Assembly: GCA_018223105.1 (NCBI GenBank)
Contig: JAAEYY010000012.1
Span: 906-41,334 of the forward strand
From: a bacterium
Lineage (GTDB): Bacteria > Bacteroidota > Bacteroidia > NS11-12g > UBA9320
Length of the DNA stretch: 40,429 bases
Direction: 5' to 3'
The translations under genes were made by a program, and so were the position numbers. Of the stretch, positions 26,587-35,598 are shown piece by piece (positions within the stretch are counted from its first letter, which is position 1; every line of letters starts with the position of its first letter). The notes below the pieces were generated by a model that saw only the letters and a program-made list of their open reading frames with translations, was not told where the DNA came from and made no database searches.

Positions 26587-27780
26587 AGCATCGCCAATAA
26601 CACCGAGTTCTTTCCCTACCTTCGTAAACGCAGCAATGGCTTTATCCAAGTGCTCTCTGGTATGGGCAGCAGACAATTGGACTCTGATTCTAGCCTGACC
26701 TTTTGGAACTACAGGAAAATAGAATCCAATCACATAAATCCCTTCATTCAATAATTCTGCAGCCATTTTCTGAGCGAGAACAGCATCGTAGAGCATAATA
26801 GGAACAATCGGGTGTTCGCCCGGTTTAATATCAAAACCGGCTTTGGTCATTTCAGACCTAAAGTACTTGGTGTTTTCTTCCAGTTGATCTCTCAGCTCTG
26901 TTGTCTCGCTGAGCATATCAAGCACTGCTATAGAAGCACCAACTATGCTCGGTGCGAGGGTATTTGAAAACAAATATGGGCGAGAACGCTGTCTTAGCAT
27001 TTCTATGATCTCTTTTCTTCCGCTGGTAAATCCACCACTGGCTCCACCAAGGGCCTTACCAAGGGTCCCGGTAATTATATCAATCTTACCCATTACACCG
27101 CAGTATTCGTGGGTACCTCGACCTGTTTTCCCTAGGAATCCACTGGAATGGCATTCATCGATCATTACAAGAGCATTGTATTTCTCTGCTAATTCAACAA
27201 TTTTATCTAACTGTGCAATGGTACCGTCCATGGAGAATGAACCATCGGTTACAATCACTCGATTCTCTTGTGCTTGACTCTCTTTTAAGCAGCGCTCGAG
27301 ATCTTCCATATCGTTGTGATTATATCTATATCGAGCAGCCTTACACAAACGAACGCCATCAATAATTGAAGCGTGGTTAAGTGCATCGGAGATAATCGCG
27401 TCTTCAGGACCTAAGATAGGCTCAAAAACACCGCCATTCGCATCGAATGCAGCAGCATAGAGAATAGTATCCTCAGTGCCTAGGAATTCAGATATCTTAC
27501 GCTCTAACTCCTTGTGTATGTCCTGTGTTCCACAGATAAAGCGAACTGAAGACATTCCGTAACCATGAGAATCTATTGTGGCTTTTGCTGCTTCAATTAC
27601 TTTAGGATGAGAACTCAAGCCTAAATAGTTATTCGCGCAGAAGTTTATCACTTCACTTCCGTCGTTCAACTTAATTTCCGCGCCTTGTTCTGATGCAATT
27701 ACACGTTCTTCTTTGTATAAACCGGCCTCTTTAATTTCTGCTATCTCGGCCTGCAATTTGTCTTTCAATCCTCCGTACAT
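26572..27780 (-). CDS. kbl: Glycine C-acetyltransferase (2-amino-3-ketobutyrate CoA ligase)
   Basis: A 402-residue PLP enzyme of the alpha-oxoamine synthase family. It cleaves 2-amino-3-ketobutyrate with CoA to glycine and acetyl-CoA, the second step of threonine catabolism. The N-terminus ([24 protein letters not shown]) is characteristic of Kbl rather than BioF. The Schiff-base Lys lies in [13 protein letters not shown] at about residue 240, and [13 protein letters not shown] is the substrate entry segment. Threonine dehydrogenase (tdh) is not in the window. A TAGATTTG box lies 18 nt upstream. It is convergent with the E1 gene. Confidence 0.93.
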   Translation of the reverse strand: MYGGLKDKLQAEIAEIKEAGLYKEERVIASEQGAEIKLNDGSEVINFCANNYLGLSSHPKVIEAAKATIDSHGYGMSSVRFICGTQDIHKELERKISEFLGTEDTILYAAAFDANGGVFEPILGPEDAIISDALNHASIIDGVRLCKAARYRYNHNDMEDLERCLKESQAQENRVIVTDGSFSMDGTIAQLDKIVELAEKYNALVMIDECHSSGFLGKTGRGTHEYCGVMGKIDIITGTLGKALGGASGGFTSGRKEIIEMLRQRSRPYLFSNTLAPSIVGASIAVLDMLSETTELRDQLEENTKYFRSEMTKAGFDIKPGEHPIVPIMLYDAVLAQKMAAELLNEGIYVIGFYFPVVPKGQARIRVQLSAAHTREHLDKAIAAFTKVGKELGVIGDASVGQ

Positions 27781-27798
27781 ATCTATTTAATTAGAGGA

Positions 27799-27806
27799 CA
27801 AATCTA
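27799..27806 (-). promoter_or_regulatory. -7 promoter element of kbl
   Basis: A perfect TAnnTTTG (TAGATTTG) on the minus strand, 18 nt before the kbl ATG, giving a short leader. Unlike several others in this window, this promoter does leave a leader. Confidence 0.5.
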
Positions 27807-27847
27807 TCTAATATTATTCAAATTGACCGAAACAAAAAGCCATAAAC

Positions 27848-27876
27848 AAAAAAGCCCGGATCAATATGACCCGAGC
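27848..27876 (-). terminator. Rho-independent terminator of the beta-helix cargo gene
   Basis: On the minus strand GCTCGGGTCA pairs with TGATCCGGGC over 10 bp (two wobble pairs) around a TAT loop, followed by six T residues. It sits 20 bp after the stop of the type A cargo gene and before the kbl promoter. Confidence 0.88.
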
Positions 27877-27896
27877 CTCGTTATAGAGTGTAAAAA

Positions 27897-29579
27897 CTAG
27901 CTTTTAATTAATTTCTGTGAAAATTTCCCTTCAGGCGTATCAATTACTATTTGGTACAATCCCGGATCTAGATCAGTCATATTCAACGTTGATGTAGACT
28001 GAAATTCTGCCGGAGTTTGTTCCATAATTAACACTCCCTGAGCATTGTAAAGGGACAGGTTTGTAATTATTGAATTACCCAAATGAACTTCAACCTGATT
28101 CAATACCGGGTTAGGAAACAGATTGAATACAAAAATTGCACTTCTCTCTATGCGAATCACCTTAGATATCTCTTTCTTTCCATCGAAGTCTACTTGAACT
28201 AAGCGGTAATATTGAATAGCTTCAGGATTTAAATCTAAAGTAGAATAATCATGAAGTTCCTTTGAGTTTCCCTGACCTTCTATTTTGTCGATGGTATACC
28301 AAGACACTCCACCATCTATGGATTTCTGCACATTGAAATGGCTATTATCTATTTCTGTGGCAGTTTGCCAAAAGATTCTAATCGAATTTTGGTCATTCCA
28401 CTCTGCATCAAATAGAGTTAATTTCACCGGAATGGGGGCCCCAAATTCAAATGCCCCTATATCTGTTAGACCGGACCTGGCACCTCCTCTTTGATCTTCT
28501 GAAGGTGTGGAAACTGACCCATTATTACCGATTCCACCGGCGTCTATTGCCACACTTCCAAAGAATATACCTAATGTTTCCGTTTTTGTATTAGAAGCAT
28601 TTGGACCAAGGCTACTGGATAAATTAAGATTTACTTGAGGTCCAACAATATTGTTATTTACTCCGGAAGAAATACCCCCGTTTACAAGGCCTTCAATCAA
28701 ATTATACCCATTATCATTTAAGGTTCCGGTAGAAGAAAAGTCGAGAAGTGGATTAGGAACTGAAATGTATTTATTCTGAGCAAGCAAATCATTCATTATG
28801 TAGACGGTAGCTGTATTAGTAACACGAACAGCAGCTTCGTCTGAAAAATTCTGAGTAATATGATTATATGCTACAGTTGAATTAGTCAGGACTAATTCAC
28901 CACTATCATTACAGTCGATTATAGAATACCCTGCATTATTGGCAAAGGTGCTATTAGTAATTGTAAGAACACCTCTTTTAGAATAGATCGCAGCACCGTA
29001 ATCAGGAGCTGAATTATCCGAAAAAGTTGAATTTTGAATTAAGGTAGTACTGTGATGGGCAATAATTCCACCTCCTGTACCTAGAGTACTGATATTCTGA
29101 TATACAGCCACTCTAATGAGGTTTAGATTAACATTCAAACTTCCTGTATTATTTGTGTTGATTCCTGCTCCACCGCTGTTTCTTCCATTGCGAATCTTGA
29201 GATCCATAAATGTCACGGCACCTGCTCCGTCAATATCAAACACTCCTCGATCCGCTGTTCCGGAGGAGCTGGCTGCTTGAATAATAGTTTCATCGGCAGC
29301 AGAACCTCTAATCACTATGTTTTTAGAGATTACATATCCTTTCCCAACAACATCGCCCACTTCATCGGCATCGGTCCATGTAAAGGTTCCATCTAAGTAA
29401 ATGGTATCTCCTGAACTTGCGGAGCTATAAGCTTTATGAAATGTTTTAAACGGAAGGGCCGACGTTCCAGGATTCAGATCGTCTCCTGATGAGCTATTCG
29501 AATAATACGAAGTAGCGCTCGCTAGAATTGTTAAGGACACGAGTACTATACTCGAAGTACCTCTAAGTAATTTGATCAT
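27897..29579 (-). CDS. Secreted right-handed beta-helix protein with choice-of-anchor Q region and type A T9SS sorting domain
   Basis: A 560-residue exported protein. Signal peptide about 1-22. A parallel beta-helix spans about 25-330 (short repeats such as NSTFSDNSAPDYGAAIYS and NSTFANNAG) and closes with a choice-of-anchor-Q type end (AIDAG, EDQRGGARSG, DIGAFEFG). An FN3-like module follows at about 385-480 (IPVKLTLFDAEW, IRIFWQTATEIDNSHFNV, YYRLVQVDFDGKKE), then a type A T9SS domain (about 484-560; FNLFPNPVLNQVEV, LDPGLYQIVI). The fold is common in polysaccharide-binding or adhesin proteins; no lyase residues were identified. A TATCTTTG box lies 21 nt upstream, and a strong terminator follows. 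Confidence 0.88.
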   Translation of the reverse strand: MIKLLRGTSSIVLVSLTILASATSYYSNSSSGDDLNPGTSALPFKTFHKAYSSASSGDTIYLDGTFTWTDADEVGDVVGKGYVISKNIVIRGSAADETIIQAASSSGTADRGVFDIDGAGAVTFMDLKIRNGRNSGGAGINTNNTGSLNVNLNLIRVAVYQNISTLGTGGGIIAHHSTTLIQNSTFSDNSAPDYGAAIYSKRGVLTITNSTFANNAGYSIIDCNDSGELVLTNSTVAYNHITQNFSDEAAVRVTNTATVYIMNDLLAQNKYISVPNPLLDFSSTGTLNDNGYNLIEGLVNGGISSGVNNNIVGPQVNLNLSSSLGPNASNTKTETLGIFFGSVAIDAGGIGNNGSVSTPSEDQRGGARSGLTDIGAFEFGAPIPVKLTLFDAEWNDQNSIRIFWQTATEIDNSHFNVQKSIDGGVSWYTIDKIEGQGNSKELHDYSTLDLNPEAIQYYRLVQVDFDGKKEISKVIRIERSAIFVFNLFPNPVLNQVEVHLGNSIITNLSLYNAQGVLIMEQTPAEFQSTSTLNMTDLDPGLYQIVIDTPEGKFSQKLIKS

Positions 29580-29600
29580 AAGTAGCTAGTAGTAGTGCCG

Positions 29601-29608
29601 CAAAGATA
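29601..29608 (-). promoter_or_regulatory. -7 promoter element of the beta-helix cargo gene
   Basis: A perfect TAnnTTTG (TATCTTTG) on the minus strand, 21 nt before the ATG at 29579. Confidence 0.5.
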
Positions 29609-29651
29609 AGCCTATATAATGTCACGAAAATGTCATCAGTGCATTAATTTT

Positions 29652-29660
29652 TGTGGATAA
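29652..29660 (-). promoter_or_regulatory. DnaA-box-like 9-mer upstream of ftsH
   Basis: TGTGGATAA on the plus strand is the exact complement of the consensus DnaA box TTATCCACA. It is single, not clustered as in an origin. Confidence 0.35.
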
Positions 29661-29834
29661 GTGCAAATACACCACGTTTATCATTGATTTTCTGACGTTT
29701 GCAAAACCTTGATTCCGTCTCTTTTTTAGACTTGTTTTGTCATAAATCACTAAAGCTACACCTTCACCTTGTTTTTTTCATAGGATAATCCCACTCTAAA
29801 TAGCGTATTATATTATTAGTCAAATCAAAAAACT

Positions 29835-29842
29835 TACATTTG
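29835..29842 (+). promoter_or_regulatory. Candidate primary-sigma -7 element upstream of ftsH
   Basis: A perfect TAnnTTTG (TACATTTG). Its last four bases overlap the -24 element of the sigma-54-type site. It would give a leader of about 40 nt. Confidence 0.4.
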
Positions 29843-29856
29843 GCACATCCCTTGCC
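29840..29856 (+). promoter_or_regulatory. Candidate sigma-54 (RpoN) promoter of ftsH
   Basis: TTGGCACATCCCTTGCC matches the -24/-12 pattern TGGCAC-N5-TTGC with the exact 12-bp distance between the GG (29842-29843) and the GC (29854-29855). The predicted start is near 29867, 22 nt before the ftsH ATG. The same bases form an inverted repeat TTGGCA-N7-TGCCAA (29840-29858), so a repressor-type operator is an alternative reading. Confidence 0.5.
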
Positions 29857-29888
29857 AACGTATAGTTAGATAGGTTAGGAAATACAAC

Positions 29889-31961
29889 ATGTCAGAAGAA
29901 AACAAGTCAGGGCAAACGCCTGGAAATCAATCAAATAAAAAGAAATCACTTGATCCTAAAACGGGTAAACCTAAATCTCCCAGATTTAATTACCTCTGGA
30001 TTTATGCCATATTAGCAGTTATTTTCTTAGGAATCACTTTTTTCGGCCAGAGTGATGGCACAAAAATCGATATGGGCAAATTGCTCGAGATGGTGAGAAA
30101 AGGGGATGTAAAAGGAATCACTGTAATTAACGGGTCACGTGCCGACATCTATCTCACAGATGAAGCAAAGAAAGACGAAGAGTACAAAGACGCCGTAGGC
30201 GAACCTAGTCCACTTCGCGAACCGAATGTTCCGGCATACTATTTAAAAGATATTGGTGATTACGAAGTATTCAGACGCGATTTAGACAGCGCAATGGCAA
30301 AATTGCCCCCTGAAGATCGTTTTATCATTAACCCAGACACCGAAGAAAACTACCTTCCGGGTATATTAAGCTGGGTATTGCCTTTGGCTATCATTATTGC
30401 CTTTTGGGTGATCATCATGAGACGAATGGGTGGCGGTGGTGCCGGAGGAGGTGCCGGACAAATATTCAATATAGGAAAATCTAAAGCGCAGCTTTTTGAT
30501 AAAGACACCAAAGTATCGGTAACGTTCAAAGATGTTGCAGGTCTTGAAGAAGCTAAAGTAGAGGTAATGGAAATTGTAGATTTCCTTAAAAACCCTAAAA
30601 AATACACCGACCTTGGAGGTAAAATCCCTAAAGGTGCATTATTAGTAGGCCCTCCGGGAACCGGTAAAACTCTTTTAGCCAAAGCTGTGGCAGGTGAAGC
30701 TAATGTTCCGTTCTTCTCCCTTTCCGGATCTGATTTTGTTGAGATGTTTGTTGGTGTTGGTGCCAGCAGAGTTAGAGACTTATTTAGACAAGCCAAAGAA
30801 AAAGCACCTTGTATCATCTTTATAGATGAGATTGATGCAATAGGTAGAGCACGTGGCAAGAGCGCGATGCAAGGAGCTAATGATGAGCGTGAGAACACCT
30901 TGAACCAGCTCCTTACCGAAATGGATGGATTTGGTACTGATACCGGAGTTATTATTCTGGCAGCAACAAACAGACCGGACATCTTAGATACGGCATTATT
31001 ACGTCCCGGACGATTTGATCGTCAGATCAGTATAGATAAACCTGACCTTGTAGGCAGAGAGCATATTTTCAAAGTGCATCTTAAGCCTCTAACAAAATTA
31101 TCTGATGATGTAGATGCGCAAAAACTGGCGGCACAAACACCAGGCTTTGCCGGTGCCGAAATTGCAAATGTTTGTAATGAGGCAGCTTTGATCGCAGCAA
31201 GAAAGAATAAAACTCAGGTTGAAATGCAAGACTTCCAAGACGCCATAGACCGTGTGATCGGTGGATTGGAAAAGAAAAACAAACTCATATCTCCTGAGGA
31301 GAAGCAAATAGTAGCATACCACGAAGCGGGACACGCTGTTGTGGGATGGTTTATGCGATATGCAGATCCATTACTTAAGGTATCAATTGTACCTCGTGGT
31401 GTTGCAGCATTAGGGTATGCTCAGTATCTTCCTAAAGAACAATACCTATATAGAAAAGAGCAGCTGATTGATTCTATGTGCATGACCTTGGGTGGCCGAG
31501 CTGCTGAAGATGTATTCTTTGGTAAGATCAGCACAGGAGCGCAAAATGACTTAGAGCGAATCACTAAAATGGCATATGCCATGGTGACAATCTACGGCAT
31601 GAATGATAAAGTGGGTAATGTATCCTTCAATGATCCTCAAAATGAATATGGTTTCAACAAACCTTATTCTGACGAAACAGCACAGCTTATTGATGAGGAA
31701 GTGCGTATCATGATCCAAGAAGCGTACTTGAGAACCAAACAGCTTATCCTCGACAAGAAAGGTGAGGTAGAAATAATTGCAAAGCAGCTGCTTGAAAAAG
31801 AAATTCTATTCCGTGCTGATCTCGAGACTTTAATTGGGAAACGTCCTTTTGACGATAAAGGGTCGGACGCTGAAAACGAAATATCAGCCAACGGTACCGA
31901 GGAAAAACCTGAAAACAAAAGCGAAGTATCAGATCTACTAGACAGTAGCGCTGAAGACTGA
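29889..31961 (+). CDS. ftsH: ATP-dependent zinc metalloprotease FtsH
   Basis: A 690-residue inner-membrane AAA+ protease that degrades unassembled membrane proteins and selected cytosolic proteins. Transmembrane helices at about 36-53 ([18 protein letters not shown]) and 158-178 flank a periplasmic region. The AAA module has Walker A GPPGTGKT (about 254-261), Walker [12 protein letters not shown] and the [16 protein letters not shown] second region of homology. The zinc site HEAGH lies at about 478. A long hydrophilic N-terminal extension and an acidic C-terminal tail are typical for Bacteroidota. It stands alone: its neighbours are divergent and convergent genes, and its promoter region carries a sigma-54-like site. 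Confidence 0.98.
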   Translation: MSEENKSGQTPGNQSNKKKSLDPKTGKPKSPRFNYLWIYAILAVIFLGITFFGQSDGTKIDMGKLLEMVRKGDVKGITVINGSRADIYLTDEAKKDEEYKDAVGEPSPLREPNVPAYYLKDIGDYEVFRRDLDSAMAKLPPEDRFIINPDTEENYLPGILSWVLPLAIIIAFWVIIMRRMGGGGAGGGAGQIFNIGKSKAQLFDKDTKVSVTFKDVAGLEEAKVEVMEIVDFLKNPKKYTDLGGKIPKGALLVGPPGTGKTLLAKAVAGEANVPFFSLSGSDFVEMFVGVGASRVRDLFRQAKEKAPCIIFIDEIDAIGRARGKSAMQGANDERENTLNQLLTEMDGFGTDTGVIILAATNRPDILDTALLRPGRFDRQISIDKPDLVGREHIFKVHLKPLTKLSDDVDAQKLAAQTPGFAGAEIANVCNEAALIAARKNKTQVEMQDFQDAIDRVIGGLEKKNKLISPEEKQIVAYHEAGHAVVGWFMRYADPLLKVSIVPRGVAALGYAQYLPKEQYLYRKEQLIDSMCMTLGGRAAEDVFFGKISTGAQNDLERITKMAYAMVTIYGMNDKVGNVSFNDPQNEYGFNKPYSDETAQLIDEEVRIMIQEAYLRTKQLILDKKGEVEIIAKQLLEKEILFRADLETLIGKRPFDDKGSDAENEISANGTEEKPENKSEVSDLLDSSAED

Positions 31962-31980
31962 GAAAGTTTAATAAATAAGC

Positions 31981-32544
31981 TTAATCGATATTTTTCATGT
32001 ACTGCTCTACCTTTTCAGGTACGAGGTACTTAATAGATTTTCCCATACGATTAATTCCTCGAATGAAGGTCGCCGAAATATTGAGCATTGGCCCTTTCAT
32101 TAATCGCACTTTTTGATTTTTAGCAAATTCTCCTCCGGGAAAACCATCGCGGTAATACGATAAAATTTCGTGCTTCATAAGAATATCTTCATGGTCTTTC
32201 CATTTGTCGAAATGCTGAAGATTATCAGAACCCAGAATCAATAAAAATTCCGTTTTAGGATATTCTTTACGAAGTTTTGCGAGGGTATAAGATGTGTAAG
32301 AAGGTTTTGGCATATTGAACTCAATCTCACATGCTTTGAATTTTGGATTATCTGAAATCGCCATTTTCACCATCTCAAGACGATCGTTCTCATCCATCAT
32401 CCCCATCCCCTTTTTCAAAGGGTTCTGTGGCGAGACCACATACCATACTTCATCTATGTCAGTTTGATTTAACATGTACTGACCGATAATCAAATGTCCA
32501 AAATGTATTGGGTTAAAAGACCCGAAAAACAAACCTACCTTCAT
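31981..32544 (-). CDS. nadD: Nicotinate-nucleotide adenylyltransferase
   Basis: A 187-residue nucleotidyltransferase that adenylates nicotinate mononucleotide in NAD synthesis. It has the GSFNPIHFGH (GxFxPxHxGH) ATP site near the N-terminus, the LGSDNLQHFDKW substrate loop and the C-terminal ISATFIR (ISxTxIR) motif. The length is normal. It follows gmk by 6 bp, in the common Bacteroidota order yicC-gmk-nadD. It is convergent with ftsH, with 19 bp between the stops. Confidence 0.96.
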   Translation of the reverse strand: MKVGLFFGSFNPIHFGHLIIGQYMLNQTDIDEVWYVVSPQNPLKKGMGMMDENDRLEMVKMAISDNPKFKACEIEFNMPKPSYTSYTLAKLRKEYPKTEFLLILGSDNLQHFDKWKDHEDILMKHEILSYYRDGFPGGEFAKNQKVRLMKGPMLNISATFIRGINRMGKSIKYLVPEKVEQYMKNID

Positions 32545-32550
32545 CGAATA

Positions 32551-33126
32551 TTAAGCATTTGTAAAGGATGTTACTACATCCACTGCCTCGACAAAGGTAT
32601 TATTTAATTGATCGTTTACAATAACCAGATCGAATTGATCTTCATACTCTAACTCCTTGTGTGCCTTTGCAATGCGTTCTTGCAGATGATGTTCCACCTC
32701 AGTTTCCCGTCCGCGTAGCCTTTGCAGCAATATCTCCACTGACGGTGGTCTTAGAAATACAGCTAATGCCTGTTCTCCATAGAATTTCTTAATATTAACT
32801 CCACCCACAACATCCACATCAAAAATCACAACTTTGTCCTTAGCCCAGATTCTTTCTACTTCAGACTTAAGGGTTCCATACAGGAGTCCTTCATACACTT
32901 CTTCGTGCTCTAAAAAGGCACCTTCCTCTATTTTTTTTCGAAATTCTTCTTCAGAAAAAAAGTAATAATCAGAACCGTGTACTTCTCCGGGCCTTTTCTT
33001 TCGCGTAGTTGCGGAAACAGAAAATTCAAGAAAATCGAAGGTCTTGAGAAGATGCTTTACAACCGTAGTTTTCCCAGATCCCGAAGGGGCTGAAAAGATG
33101 ATTACTTTATTGCCGTATTTGTTCAT
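32551..33126 (-). CDS. gmk: Guanylate kinase
   Basis: A 191-residue kinase phosphorylating GMP to GDP. The P-loop SAPSGSGKTT is near the N-terminus, followed by the GMP-binding segment (VSATTRKKRPGEVHGSDYYF, FLEHEEVYEGLLYGT) and DVDVVGGVNIKK. The length is standard. It starts 13 bp after the yicC stop and precedes nadD; the three form one transcription unit. Confidence 0.97.
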   Translation of the reverse strand: MNKYGNKVIIFSAPSGSGKTTVVKHLLKTFDFLEFSVSATTRKKRPGEVHGSDYYFFSEEEFRKKIEEGAFLEHEEVYEGLLYGTLKSEVERIWAKDKVVIFDVDVVGGVNIKKFYGEQALAVFLRPPSVEILLQRLRGRETEVEHHLQERIAKAHKELEYEDQFDLVIVNDQLNNTFVEAVDVVTSFTNA

Positions 33127-33139
33127 GTTCCCTGCTGAT

Positions 33140-34012
33140 CTATAAAATATTCAAGACCTGTTCTTTTATTTTTTCAAGCTCTTCTTTCATGGTAATCACA
33201 TGCTTCTGAATATCAGAATGATTCGCTTTACTTCCCAAAGTATTGATCTCTCTCCCCATTTCCTGAGCTATAAAACTCAATTTTTTTCCTTTAGGCTCTC
33301 CATCCAAAGCAGTTTCAAAATGCTTGCAATGCGTCCCAAGTCTTTGCTTTTCCTCGCTTATATCAAACTTCTCTATATAATAAATCATTTCCTGCTCAAA
33401 GCGATTCTTGTCGAAATTATCATCCTCCATCAGCATCTTCAGGTTTTTCTTAAGACGCTCACGGGTTGCCTCTTTCCGAGCGGGCTCAATAGCCTCAATT
33501 AAAGGGAGTTGTTTGCTGATATTATTGCAATAATCTATAAGTTCACCTGCTAATGCTTCACCTTCGTTTAACCTGTACTGATCAAATTTTTCGAAAGCTT
33601 CATTGGCAGTCTGTCGAACCATTTCCATCAAAGTTTCATCCACTTCAGACTCGTCTTGATAGATAACATCTTGCATCAATGTGGTAATTCTAAAAATATC
33701 GTGATCCGGAGCATTTAAGTCCTCACTCAACTCTTTTAACTGAGTGTAATAAGCAGTGGCCAGTGATTTATTGATCTTTACTTCATCACTATCTACTGCA
33801 TGTTTAACCACATTTAGTGAGATCGTAACACTTCCACGTTCAATTCTGGAACCCAAAAGTTTTCGCAGCTCAATTTCTTTAGACAGAAGGTAGCGCGGCA
33901 TTCTAAAATTGATATCCAAATACTTCCCATTAAGGCTTCTAATCTCCACCTTTACGTCGTATTCTCTGGTATGTTTTTCGGCTAAACCATAGCCGGTCAT
34001 AGATCTAATCAT
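33140..34012 (-). CDS. yicC: YicC-family endoribonuclease
   Basis: A 290-residue protein with the family-defining start MIRSMTGYG, the SLNGKYLDINFRMPRYL segment, and the DUF1732 C-terminus (SFIAQEMGREINTLGSKAN). YicC homologues have been described as endoribonucleases affecting small-RNA stability; which RNAs are targeted here is unknown. The ATG at 34012 overlaps the upstream EamA stop as ATGA, so it is translationally coupled to that transporter gene. It is followed by gmk and nadD. Confidence 0.94.
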   Translation of the reverse strand: MIRSMTGYGLAEKHTREYDVKVEIRSLNGKYLDINFRMPRYLLSKEIELRKLLGSRIERGSVTISLNVVKHAVDSDEVKINKSLATAYYTQLKELSEDLNAPDHDIFRITTLMQDVIYQDESEVDETLMEMVRQTANEAFEKFDQYRLNEGEALAGELIDYCNNISKQLPLIEAIEPARKEATRERLKKNLKMLMEDDNFDKNRFEQEMIYYIEKFDISEEKQRLGTHCKHFETALDGEPKGKKLSFIAQEMGREINTLGSKANHSDIQKHVITMKEELEKIKEQVLNIL

Positions 34013-34896
34013 TTGGCTTTATTCACGAGGTAAACACCTCCGATTATTAATGCAGCGAATATAGTTTTTTCGAGGCTAAGACTACCCTCTCCAAAAAGTA
34101 TAGCAATTATTGTTGCAAGCACCGGCTGAAGGTAGACGTAAGCTGCAACAAGTGCTCCTGAAGATTTCTGAATAGCCCATGAATTAAGGAAGTACGCGAT
34201 AAACGTTATTCCTATGACCGCATAAAATGCAGCGAACACAGCCTTTGGCGGGAATGCACTCCATTCTACTACCATCAATTCACTATATCCCACGGGTATA
34301 ACAAATAGCAAACCGAAAATAAAGATATAGGCCACGATTGTGGTTGTTTTATAAATTTCAAGCAGTCTACCCACATAATAGAGGTAAAATCCATAGCTAC
34401 AGGCATTAAGAATCACCAGTAAATCACCTGCGATTCCGGGACCACTGAGACTAAAATTCTTCAGGCCCATTAGAAAAGCTGCACCTGTAAATGCCATTAG
34501 CATTCCAATGATCACATTGCGGCGTAAACGGTACTTCTGATCGAAGGCCATGAAAATAACCACAAAAACCGGAGCGAATAACATGAGAACAGAGGCATTG
34601 ATTGGAGAGGTGAGAGACAGTCCCTTAAAGAATGCGAGCATATTTAAGGCAACCCCGAAAAATCCGGCAACGGCTAACTGAACGTAATGTTTTCTTTCTC
34701 TAATCTTCTCAAATCCAAATAGAAAAAAGTAGAGACCAAACAATACCGCTCCTGCTGCAACCCTCAATAAAATAAAGCCGAATGGTCCGATAAATTCGGG
34801 CATGGCCCATTTGGCAAAGGTGAAATTTCCGGCGTACAAAGCCGACACTGAAAACAGCGCGATATGAATCCAAATGGAACTACTAGACTTTGTCAA
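34009..34896 (-). CDS. EamA/DMT-family membrane transporter
   Basis: About 295 residues with ten predicted transmembrane helices in two EamA repeats (for example IHIALFSVSALYAGNFTFAKW at the start and LVAAYVYLQPVLATIIAILFG late). It belongs to the drug/metabolite exporter superfamily; the substrate is unknown. There is no ATG near the N-terminus. The frame is open from TTG 34947, but that TTG lies inside a TTCATTTG box (34945-34952). I prefer TTG 34896, which begins MTKSSSSIWIHIALF just before the first helix. First gene of the unit eamA-yicC-gmk-nadD. A DnaA-box 9-mer lies upstream. Confidence 0.85.
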   Translation of the reverse strand: MTKSSSSIWIHIALFSVSALYAGNFTFAKWAMPEFIGPFGFILLRVAAGAVLFGLYFFLFGFEKIRERKHYVQLAVAGFFGVALNMLAFFKGLSLTSPINASVLMLFAPVFVVIFMAFDQKYRLRRNVIIGMLMAFTGAAFLMGLKNFSLSGPGIAGDLLVILNACSYGFYLYYVGRLLEIYKTTTIVAYIFIFGLLFVIPVGYSELMVVEWSAFPPKAVFAAFYAVIGITFIAYFLNSWAIQKSSGALVAAYVYLQPVLATIIAILFGEGSLSLEKTIFAALIIGGVYLVNKAK

Positions 34897-34961
34897 ATCT
34901 GCTTGCAAATATGGATTTAATCGGGGTAAAACGGAGGCTAAGATCAAATGAAGGTCAGAAC

Positions 34962-34970
34962 TGTGGATAA
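34962..34970 (-). promoter_or_regulatory. DnaA-box-like 9-mer between eamA and ruvA
   Basis: TGTGGATAA on the plus strand is an exact DnaA box (TTATCCACA on the minus strand). It lies about 40 bp before the ruvA ATG and is the second perfect copy in the window. Confidence 0.35.
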
Positions 34971-34997
34971 AACTGAGAAGAATTCATTGTTCTGATC

Positions 34998-35005
34998 TAA
35001 CATTG
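34998..35005 (+). promoter_or_regulatory. Candidate -7 promoter element of ruvA
   Basis: TAACATTG (7 of 8 to TAnnTTTG), then CAGG and the ATG at 35010: the recurrent 4-nt spacing. Confidence 0.38.
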
Positions 35006-35009
35006 CAGG

Positions 35010-35594
35010 ATGTACGATTTTCTGCAAGGAAAAGTAGAACGAATCAGCCCTACTGATTTAATTCTGGATGTAAACGGCGTGGGCTATGCAATTCATATCT
35101 CACTTCACACCTTCGAACGCGTTAAAAGTGAGAGAGAACTCAAACTTTACGTCAATTTGGTAGTGAGAGAAGACAGCCATTCACTATACGGTTTTGCCAC
35201 ATTAGAGGAGCGTGAGTTATTCTTGAAGTTAATCAATGTGAATGGAGTGGGCACTGCAACAGCCCGAATGATTCTTTCAGCCTTATCCGTAGATGAAGTT
35301 ATATCAGCCATTACCAACGGCAATGTTGGGGTCTTAAAGTCGGTAAAAGGAATAGGACCTAAAGCGGCTCAAAGATTAATTGTAGAATTGCAGGATAAGC
35401 TTGGAGGAATTGGTTCTGAAACGGCATATGATCTAAATTCCGGAGGCTCCAATATGGAAGAAGCAGCAGAAGCTCTTGTAGCCCTTGGATTTAGCAGACC
35501 TGCCGTTAATAAAACACTTTTAAAAATTAATAAGGATTCAGGCAATAATCTGAGCACAGAGGAGTTTATAAAAAAGTCGTTGCAAATATTGTAA
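35010..35594 (+). CDS. ruvA: Holliday junction DNA helicase subunit RuvA
   Basis: A 194-residue Holliday-junction-binding subunit of the RuvAB branch-migration complex. Domain I is an OB fold (MYDFLQGKVERISPTDLILD). Domain II has two helix-hairpin-helix motifs (LINVNGVGTATARMILS and SVKGIGPKAAQRLIVEL). Domain III, which contacts RuvB, is the C-terminal three-helix bundle (EEAAEALVALGFSRPAVNKT). The length is typical. RuvB and RuvC are not in the window. It precedes sprA by 98 bp, a gene order also known from other Flavobacteriia. Confidence 0.97.
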   Translation: MYDFLQGKVERISPTDLILDVNGVGYAIHISLHTFERVKSERELKLYVNLVVREDSHSLYGFATLEERELFLKLINVNGVGTATARMILSALSVDEVISAITNGNVGVLKSVKGIGPKAAQRLIVELQDKLGGIGSETAYDLNSGGSNMEEAAEALVALGFSRPAVNKTLLKINKDSGNNLSTEEFIKKSLQIL

Positions 35595-35598
35595 CTTC

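Larger units (their letters stand above)
29580..29888. other. 309-bp divergent intergenic region (beta-helix gene / ftsH)
   Basis: No credible gene is seen. It holds a TATCTTTG box for the minus-strand gene, a perfect DnaA-box 9-mer, and an overlapping TAnnTTTG / sigma-54-type promoter for ftsH. It is the longest gene-free stretch in the window and is AT-rich. Confidence 0.8.

Noticed and set aside
29640..29670. A replication origin at the DnaA-box 9-mer
   Set aside because: Only a single box is present, with no cluster, no AT-rich unwinding repeats and no dnaA/dnaN/gyrB-type neighbours.
29680..29735. A possible small RNA ending in the GACG...CGTC-T6 segment
   Set aside because: The stem is only 4 bp with an 18-nt loop, too weak for a terminator, and no promoter element is placed properly for it.
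30350..30982. A 210-codon open frame on the minus strand
   Set aside because: It is the antisense of the conserved ATPase core of ftsH; its composition (Ser/Pro-rich, poly-Pro) is what the Gly-rich sense strand dictates, and it has no recognisable domain.
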